Assembly (NCBI GenBank): GCA_949840955.1
Contig: CATKXV010000006.1
Span: 60,373-124,372, forward strand
DNA length: 64,000 nt
Direction of reading: 5' to 3'
Source of the DNA: an uncultured Anaeroplasmataceae bacterium
GTDB taxonomy: Bacteria > Bacillota_I > Bacilli_A > Acholeplasmatales > Anaeroplasmataceae
Shown here: positions 58,664-64,000 of the stretch, piece after piece
How the letters are laid out: every line of letters begins with the position of its first letter
Position numbering within the stretch: position 1 is the first letter of the stretch
Position numbers and translations under genes: made by a program
The notes under the pieces: model-generated
Database searches by the model: none
Told to the model about the DNA's origin: nothing
What the model saw: only the letters and a program-made list of their open reading frames with translations

Positions 58664-59533
58664 ATTTTTTTGAAAAAACTTCTCTAATGGCTTTATGGCT
58701 TCATTGTTTGTAAAATAAGAATTCAAGGCATCGCATGCGCGTCTAGATTCTTTTAATATCACTTGATAGAGCTCATCCATAGTATAAGCCACAGTTTGAT
58801 CATGTAAAGCAAATTCTTTTTTGGTTAGATTTAAAACAGTAGTATCTAACCGCTTTGGATAAAGATAGGTCCTTGCTCTTTTTTTGGATTTTCGCAAATT
58901 GAAAAAAAGGTCATATATAAAATAGATAGGCTTTTTCATTCCAGTTGTACTTCTAGCCAAATGATCAAAATAGAATCTTGCAGAGCGATAGCATTCAAGA
59001 TAGTAGTTTTTTGTACAAAAAAAACCAAATTGTCTTTTTATGGCCTTTTCTAATAGATTAATATCAGATAGATTTAATTCAAAAGAATCAAAAAAATAAT
59101 CTGCAACATTTGTTTTGTGCAATTTGATCTTTTCATTTTTATTAAAAAAATAGGTTTCAAGCATATGATCTATATAGGCTTTCCTTTTTCTTTTTTCTAC
59201 AAAAGCTTGGACATAGTCTGTCATATGCTCTTCTACAACATAGGAAATAAGCAAATAATAACAAAATAGCTGTTCCTCTATAGAGGCATGCATATAGGCT
59301 GTATGTAGAGCCTCTTTTAAAAAGCATTCAAAATGATGGGTGATCTTTGTATTAATTTGATAAGGATTTTTTTTGAAGGGAGAACGAATTTTATAATATT
59401 GGTCGATATCCCAAAACATAGCATATTTAAAAAGCACCTGATTGGAAAGGTTTTGCATGTAAGTCATATTTGAATTGATGAAGCGTATGGAATCCTTTAT
59501 CGCATAATATCGTATAAATGTATAACTCATCAT
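58631..59533 (-). CDS. Uncharacterised protein, possibly a degenerate zinc-dependent phospholipase C fold
   Basis: A 300-residue, Tyr/Phe/Lys-rich helical protein with no signal peptide. THHFECFLKEALHTAYMHAS, then LISYVVEEHMTDYVQAFVEK and YIDHMLETYF vaguely follow the H-x(n)-H...YxxHxxxD...H pattern of zinc-dependent phospholipase C-like proteins, but key His/Asp positions are not all present. A GGTGGTGAT site precedes the ATG ATG start. The family assignment is speculative. Confidence 0.45.
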   Translation of the reverse strand: MMSYTFIRYYAIKDSIRFINSNMTYMQNLSNQVLFKYAMFWDIDQYYKIRSPFKKNPYQINTKITHHFECFLKEALHTAYMHASIEEQLFCYYLLISYVVEEHMTDYVQAFVEKRKRKAYIDHMLETYFFNKNEKIKLHKTNVADYFFDSFELNLSDINLLEKAIKRQFGFFCTKNYYLECYRSARFYFDHLARSTTGMKKPIYFIYDLFFNLRKSKKRARTYLYPKRLDTTVLNLTKKEFALHDQTVAYTMDELYQVILKESRRACDALNSYFTNNEAIKPLEKFFQKNKKEPSQEIPQ

Positions 59534-59647
59534 ATCACCACCTATACATATTGTACCATACGTTTCCTTCGCTTTAAATAAATTTTTTTAAAGAATTGCT
59601 GATAAAGGAAAACCAATTCGAAAAATAAAAACATTTTCTTCTTTGTG

Positions 59648-59676
59648 TTAACAAATTCTTTATTTTATGTTATGAT
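59648..59676 (+). promoter_or_regulatory. Promoter of the 59703 operon
   Basis: TTAACA (59648-59653), a 17-bp spacer and TATGAT (59671-59676). Confidence 0.65.
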
Positions 59677-59702
59677 TAAATTAAGAAAAATGAGGTGGAA
59701 TT

Positions 59703-60623
59703 ATGTTGAAGCTAACAAAAGCAGATATGGCAACGATTGAACGTCAATTATATAATAAAGGTAGAGATATTGACGTGGCAATTTATAATGCATTATTTGA
59801 TCCCATGTATAAAGAATTTATTCCGGATTCTTTAATGCTGTATATGACAAAAGAGGGTGGTATGGGAAATGCCTTAGAGATTGATAATTATAATCCAAAT
59901 GCAAGTGTGTATCAAACCTATGAAGCCTTACGTATATTCTATGATTTGAGCTTTACCGGAAATGAAGAAAACGAGCTATATCAGCACATGATGAATAAAA
60001 TGTGTAATTATTTATATAATCGCTGTCCGATGACCAAGGGACTATGGAATCCTTTGGTGAAAACAAATGATGACTATGCCCATAGTAATGAGTATTCCTA
60101 TTTAGAGGATCCCTATCCCATTTGGGGTGTTCATCCTACAGCTGCGATAGTGGGCTATATATTGGTTTTAGCTCCTCAAAATAAGGCTTACTATAAAAAA
60201 GCGGAAAAACAGCTTTCTAGACTTATTGCCTACTTTGATGAGAAGGAGCAATGGAATTCCTATGATTTTATTAGTGCAAATGCACTATTGGGGTGTCTAA
60301 AGAAAGGGAATATCTATAAGGAAGAAGTCATTTTGTTGGAAAAGAAAATTCTAGCAGAAGCACTGAGGCATTTAGAGGATGAATCATTCGAATTTGCTGC
60401 TTATTTAAGTCATGCTTTCGTTAATGCGCAGCTACAAGAAAAAATTGATAAGGATTTAGATAAGCTTATCTTAAGCAGAAAATCTCATGGTCTATGGGAA
60501 AATCCCAAGGGCTGGGGAACCAATCGCTATGCTGAGGCAGATAGTGCAGCTCTAAAGTGGTTGGGAGCACAAACGGTAAAAAATTTGAGCTTGTTAAAGC
60601 AGTATGGGAGAATTGAAGAATGA
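59703..60623 (+). CDS. Uncharacterised helical protein, terpenoid-cyclase-toroid-like
   Basis: A 306-residue protein without signal peptide or membrane helix. It is rich in helix-forming repeats with aromatic/Gly turns: GLWNPLVKTNDDYAHSNEYS, PIWGVHPTAAIVGYIL, NSYDFISANALLGCL, and GLWENPKGWGTNRYAEADSAALKWLG. The layout resembles alpha/alpha-barrel proteins (terpenoid cyclase or glycosidase toroids), but no catalytic signature is visible. It overlaps the flavodoxin-like gene by 4 nt (ATGA), so a redox-linked role is possible. RBS GAGGTGG. Confidence 0.6.
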   Translation: MLKLTKADMATIERQLYNKGRDIDVAIYNALFDPMYKEFIPDSLMLYMTKEGGMGNALEIDNYNPNASVYQTYEALRIFYDLSFTGNEENELYQHMMNKMCNYLYNRCPMTKGLWNPLVKTNDDYAHSNEYSYLEDPYPIWGVHPTAAIVGYILVLAPQNKAYYKKAEKQLSRLIAYFDEKEQWNSYDFISANALLGCLKKGNIYKEEVILLEKKILAEALRHLEDESFEFAAYLSHAFVNAQLQEKIDKDLDKLILSRKSHGLWENPKGWGTNRYAEADSAALKWLGAQTVKNLSLLKQYGRIEE

Positions 60624-61084
60624 AGCTGATTTTATATTTTGGCCAAACAGGAACAACGAAAAAGGCTGCTGAAATGCTACAGAAGCAGCTGCCAGATTCT
60701 CTTATTTTTGATGGAACTAAGAAGCTTAAGGATTACTCCAGCATAGATACAATTATTCTAGGGAGCCATATTCATATGGGAAAGCTTCATAAAGGGTTTA
60801 AAAAGAAAATGAAGAAGCTAGCTAAGAAAAAGCTAAATGTAAGGTATCATGCTTTCATTGTATCAGCTAATGCAAATGAAAAGGGAAAATATATGAATCT
60901 TGCAAGAGAAATCTTGCCTGAGGATGCTTATATTGGCTACTTTGGAGGGGAATTAGATCCAGCTAGAGCTAAGGGCATAACGAAAATGGTTATACAAGAG
61001 TGTATTCGCCGATTACAAGATCAGAATATATCCTTGCCACAGCTAGATGAACTTGCGATAGAGGATTTTGTTGAGCATATTTGA
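60620..61084 (+). CDS. Flavodoxin-domain protein
   Basis: A 154-residue protein with the FMN phosphate loop near the N-terminus (LYFGQTGTTKKAAEML), a strand IDTIILGSHIHMGKLHKGF (an HemG/flavodoxin_5-like GSxIxxGK segment), and GYFGGELDPARAKG for the third loop. It would carry electrons with bound FMN, or act as a menaquinone-dependent protoporphyrinogen oxidase-like protein. No heme genes are nearby. It overlaps the preceding gene by 4 nt. Confidence 0.82.
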   Translation: MKLILYFGQTGTTKKAAEMLQKQLPDSLIFDGTKKLKDYSSIDTIILGSHIHMGKLHKGFKKKMKKLAKKKLNVRYHAFIVSANANEKGKYMNLAREILPEDAYIGYFGGELDPARAKGITKMVIQECIRRLQDQNISLPQLDELAIEDFVEHI

Positions 61085-61086
61085 TT

Positions 61087-61110
61087 TAGGGTATTGGATA
61101 CCCTTTTTTC
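61087..61110 (+). terminator. Intrinsic terminator
   Basis: GGGTAT and ATACCC form a tight stem with a TGG loop directly after the flavodoxin stop, then a T-run. Confidence 0.85.
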
Positions 61111-61177
61111 TTTTTTTATGAAAAATCCTTTATTTATGGGAATACTTATATGAATACCAAAAAAGGAGAAGGAACAA

Positions 61178-61708
61178 ATGAACAGAAAAAAAGAATGGAT
61201 TATAGGAATTCTTTTTATTATCCTCGGAATAAGCTTCAATGCATTTTTTTATCTTAAGGATAATAAAAAGGAGGAATCTATAGATGAACCAAGAGAACTT
61301 AGAAGCCCAATTCGTATAAAAATAGATGGGGAAATCGCAAGAAATTTAGAAATGATTTATGTTAAGCCCTTAACCTATGGAGCTTTATTTTTAAGAATAG
61401 AATATGCTCTTAATGAATTTTCTGATATTTCTTCATTTCCACTGGAGCAGTCCATCGATTGTAGCCTGACGATAACGATTCCTACAAAGGATTTGAATAA
61501 TCATTATACACCTACTTCGAAGATATATATTCCTACGGCCACCTTAGAGGAATTGATGAGCCTTCCTCAAATAGGTGAAAAAAGAGGAAAAAAGATTATG
61601 GATTATTTAGATAAGAATGGTTCTATTGATTCATGGGAAACATTTTTTAAGATCGCGAGTATTCCCGAGCATGCTCAAGCACAGATTATGCAACAAGCCA
61701 TTTTGTAA
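61178..61708 (+). CDS. comEA: ComEA-like DNA receptor
   Basis: A 176-residue protein: an N-terminal membrane anchor (about 7-26), a SLBB-like beta region (about 48-120, with IRIKIDGEIARN), then a helix-hairpin-helix domain IYIPTATLEELMSLPQIGEKRGKKIMDYL. ComEA binds double-stranded DNA outside the membrane and passes it to ComEC. RBS AAAGGAGAAGG. The comEC frame begins before its stop. Confidence 0.88.
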   Translation: MNRKKEWIIGILFIILGISFNAFFYLKDNKKEESIDEPRELRSPIRIKIDGEIARNLEMIYVKPLTYGALFLRIEYALNEFSDISSFPLEQSIDCSLTITIPTKDLNNHYTPTSKIYIPTATLEELMSLPQIGEKRGKKIMDYLDKNGSIDSWETFFKIASIPEHAQAQIMQQAIL

Positions 61709-63767
61709 TGATTGCCATTTTTTCCTTCTTTCCGTTCTTTTATTGCTCCTTAGTATTCGGTATCCAGTTTTTTATTTATTTCTTGGCCTCTATTTATTTT
61801 TCATTTTCAAAAAAACAAAATATTTCCTTCCCATGCTCCTAATTTTGAGTACCATTTCTTTTTCTTATATGTATAGGGAAGCTCAAATGAAAGAGGTACA
61901 GCCAGGAACCTATGAAGGAATCTATGAGGTTGTTGAGGTAGATGAGCAGTATTTGGTTTTGAAAAAGGATACGAAATATAGAGTTTATAGGGATTCAATA
62001 GAGGTAAAGCCTGGTGATATCATTCAGGCAACAGTAAAGGTTTCCTCCTTTTCCAAAGCCTCATATTTAGGAGATTTTGATTCCAGGAGCTATTATAGAT
62101 CCAAAGGGATAACCAATAAAGGAAAAATTCTAGAATATGAAAAAGTAGATGTAAAATGGAGTGTGGCAAGGGCTAAAGCATTTGCTATAGAGTATTACGA
62201 AAAACGTTTGGGAGAAAAAAGTTTAGCCTATATAAAAGCTTTGTTTTTTGGGATAAATGATTTAGATTCTGAAATGAAGGAGGTATATTCTTCGTTATAT
62301 ATTACTCATCTTTTAGCGATTAGTGGTCTGCATATTCAATTTTTCTATCGGATACTGCTCCTATTCTTTCAAAAATGCTTTAAAATAAGAGGAGAAGGGC
62401 TAGCCTTAGGCAGTATAGGAATTTATGTGCTTTTTATTGGCTATCCTGTAGCCTGTTTAAGGGCATTTCTGTTTTTACTATTCAAGCATTGGAATCAAAA
62501 GGGGAAAATCCAATATACAGAATTTGATATTCTTTCTATAACCTATATTGGTATGGTTTTCTTTTTTCCCTTAAAGGCTTTTCAGGTTGGCTTTATATTA
62601 AGCTTTTTAATTAGCTTTATTTTAATTTTTATGAAAGACTTTCAGAATTCGAAAATTAGATGGAAGCGGGCTATATTTTCTTCCTATCTTTGTATTTTTT
62701 CTATTTTACCCTTCCTAATCAATCAAACTCATAGCCTATCCATTGCTGGAATTCTCCTATCCTTTGTTTTAGGCTATGTCCTTGGCAAAATTGTATTACC
62801 CCTTATCCTTGGAATGCTCCTTGCTCCAGCAAGCTTTTATGAATCTATTTTTTTCTTAGTAGATGATATCCTGCAAAAGGCGAGTGCATATACGTTTCCC
62901 ATACGTATTCCCCATTTAAATTTATTTTGGATTGCGATTTATTATATTCTTTTTGCTTATACGCTTTTTGGCTATGCCAAGAAAAGCAATAAATATCCAT
63001 TTTTTTATTTTATATTTTATTTTTGCGTGATACTTTCCTTAAGATTTACAAACATCTTTTATAAGGTGACATTTATTGATGTTGGACAGGGGGATTCCAT
63101 TTTGATTGAGCTTCCCTTTGATAAAGGAAATATACTTGTGGATTCCTATAATAATTTGGATTATTTGAAATGTATTGGGATACGTCGCTTGGACTATGTA
63201 ATCTTAACTCATTTTGATAAGGATCATATGGATACGGCATCTGAAGTCATAACACAATTTCATGTTAAGGAATTGATTTATTCTAAATATGAAGATGCTC
63301 AAAAAATTGGGACCATTCAGGTAAAGAAAAGAGGAGTAGGACAAGGAGACTCTATATTTTTAGCAGGGCATGAATTTCATATCCTTGGACCCATTAAGGC
63401 GTATGAGGATTCCAATTCTAATTCTGTTGTTTTATTTTTTCATTTGAATCAATATCGATTTTTATTTACAGGAGATATGACAAGCAAAGAAGAACAAGAT
63501 ATCATAAAGCAATATGGCGAAAAACTAAAATGTGATGTTTTAAAGGTGGGGCATCATGGATCAAGCACATCCTCCTCAGAGGAATTTATCAACCAATGTA
63601 TGCCAAAGTATTCCATTATATCTGTAGGAGAAAATAATGTCTACCATCTACCTGATTATGAAATTATAAATCGATTAGAGAAAAAATCAAAGATTTATAT
63701 GACTAAGGATTCAGGTAATATTGAAATAAGAATAAGGGATTCTATGAAAATATCGACGTATCGATGA
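61671..63767 (+). CDS. comEC: ComEC/Rec2 DNA uptake channel
   Basis: A membrane protein of about 698 residues. The start is uncertain: in-frame ATGs occur at 61617 and 61671, both inside comEA, and neither has a good ribosome binding site. The N-terminal region has two helices and an OB-like part (TYEGIYEVVEVDEQYLVLKK). The competence domain follows with LLAISGLHIQFFYRILLLFF and several helices. The C-terminal metallo-beta-lactamase-like domain carries IDVGQGDSILIEL, THFDKDHMD (HxDxDH) and KVGHHGSSTS. ComEC carries single-stranded DNA across the membrane; the nuclease-like domain may degrade the other strand. Confidence 0.88.
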   Translation: MLKHRLCNKPFCNDCHFFLLSVLLLLLSIRYPVFYLFLGLYLFFIFKKTKYFLPMLLILSTISFSYMYREAQMKEVQPGTYEGIYEVVEVDEQYLVLKKDTKYRVYRDSIEVKPGDIIQATVKVSSFSKASYLGDFDSRSYYRSKGITNKGKILEYEKVDVKWSVARAKAFAIEYYEKRLGEKSLAYIKALFFGINDLDSEMKEVYSSLYITHLLAISGLHIQFFYRILLLFFQKCFKIRGEGLALGSIGIYVLFIGYPVACLRAFLFLLFKHWNQKGKIQYTEFDILSITYIGMVFFFPLKAFQVGFILSFLISFILIFMKDFQNSKIRWKRAIFSSYLCIFSILPFLINQTHSLSIAGILLSFVLGYVLGKIVLPLILGMLLAPASFYESIFFLVDDILQKASAYTFPIRIPHLNLFWIAIYYILFAYTLFGYAKKSNKYPFFYFIFYFCVILSLRFTNIFYKVTFIDVGQGDSILIELPFDKGNILVDSYNNLDYLKCIGIRRLDYVILTHFDKDHMDTASEVITQFHVKELIYSKYEDAQKIGTIQVKKRGVGQGDSIFLAGHEFHILGPIKAYEDSNSNSVVLFFHLNQYRFLFTGDMTSKEEQDIIKQYGEKLKCDVLKVGHHGSSTSSSEEFINQCMPKYSIISVGENNVYHLPDYEIINRLEKKSKIYMTKDSGNIEIRIRDSMKISTYR

Positions 63768-63813
63768 TTTTTTAAACAGTTTTTGAAAAAAATAAAAAAA
63801 TTAAAAAAAGTTC

Positions 63814-63842
63814 TTGATTTCTTTTCTTCTCTGAGGTATAAT
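63814..63842 (+). promoter_or_regulatory. rRNA operon promoter
   Basis: TTGATT (63814-63819), a 17-bp spacer and TATAAT (63837-63842). The 135-nt leader contains a TTCATTT/AAATGAA stem (63938-63962 area) likely used in pre-16S processing. Confidence 0.8.
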
Positions 63843-63980
63843 GAAAAAGCACTATGTAATTAGAGTGTAAAAATTAGTCTTTGAAAACTATATATGACGA
63901 AAAAAAGTACGACGAATAAACGAAAAAAGAAGAAGCCAGTTCATTTAAGATAGAAATGAATTGAGACAGAATACAAACAA

Positions 63981-64000
63981 ACAATGGAGAGTTTGATCCT
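63981..64000 (+). rRNA. 16S rRNA, 5' end only
   Basis: GAGAGTTTGATCCT (63987-64000) is the universal 5' end of bacterial 16S rRNA; the window stops there. The exact mature 5' end is approximate. Confidence 0.93.

Noticed and set aside
61617..61670. Longest comEC frame starting at 61617
   Set aside because: This would add 18 residues translated from inside the comEA helix-hairpin-helix with no ribosome binding site; the later ATG is preferred, though it too is uncertain.
1..64000. Mollicute-type code with TGA as tryptophan
   Set aside because: TGA terminates several well-defined genes, for example the isomerase at 10284 and yfmF at 56825, and conserved Trp positions use TGG.

Overview
The window is about 64 kb of low-GC, densely packed, mostly plus-strand bacterial DNA. 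It has Gram-positive signatures throughout: AGGAGG-type ribosome binding sites, diacylglyceryl lipoproteins with LxxC lipoboxes, a T-box leader before ileS, CcpA-like cre sites, a YfmF/YfmH pair, SepF, UPF0154, PlsY and CotJ-type coat proteins. Tryptophan is TGG and TGA is used as a stop, so the code is standard. [FeFe] hydrogenase, a 2[4Fe-4S] ferredoxin, a PPi-type phosphofructokinase and pyruvate kinase point to a fermentative anaerobe. Pectin-active enzymes suggest a gut or plant-fibre habitat. I would place it in Bacillota (Bacilli, Erysipelotrichia or near-Mollicutes) but cannot name a genus.

Region by region. 1-3533: the C-terminal bulk of a JetC/MukB-like SMC ATPase, translationally coupled to sepF. 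3586-17011: a pectin and arabinose locus with an Ig-like lipoprotein, a PL9 pectate-lyase lipoprotein, a FucI-fold isomerase, an FGGY kinase, AraD and a CE8 pectin-methylesterase lipoprotein; its two main promoters carry cre-like sites. 17064-20577: a Na/Pi cotransporter and an [FeFe] hydrogenase. 20578-21741: two tandem ~0.55-kb copies of what looks like an undescribed type I toxin-antitoxin locus. 21748-25673: pfp, pyk, a MarR regulator and a YfcE-type phosphodiesterase. 25753-29996: a duplicated pair of genes (membrane protein plus secreted papain-like protein), with the first secreted copy decayed. 30041-31325: ferredoxin, a CotJA-CotJB fusion and CotJC. 31386-38506: a LytS-type kinase, a response regulator with a SARP-like DNA-binding domain, and a giant leucine-rich-repeat lipoprotein; the last two share an almost identical promoter. 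38560-42376: plsY diverging from an acyltransferase / GT2 / acyltransferase operon. 42430-48043: two flavoproteins, DUF362, GNAT and a GH4 probable alpha-galacturonidase. 48053-55553: aspartate dehydrogenase-like, a 2-hydroxyacid dehydrogenase-like protein lacking its catalytic residues, tRNA-Lys, T-box and ileS, an unknown protein, deoC and deoD. 55629-63767: the YfmF/YfmH peptidase pair, a short SSB, unknown proteins, flavodoxin, comEA and comEC. The right edge holds an rRNA promoter and the first bases of 16S rRNA.

How the genes work together. PL9, CE8 and GH4 would release galacturonate and expose arabinose side chains; isomerase, kinase and AraD would turn L-arabinose into D-xylulose 5-phosphate, feeding PPi-dependent glycolysis. 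Reductant can leave through ferredoxin and hydrogenase. The strongest candidate for a novel system is the tandem toxin-antitoxin locus at 20578-21741: a 27-residue hydrophobic peptide behind a 12-codon leader ORF, a convergent antisense promoter, a 12-bp hairpin flanked by direct repeats, and a leader element complementary to those repeats, all kept in both copies.
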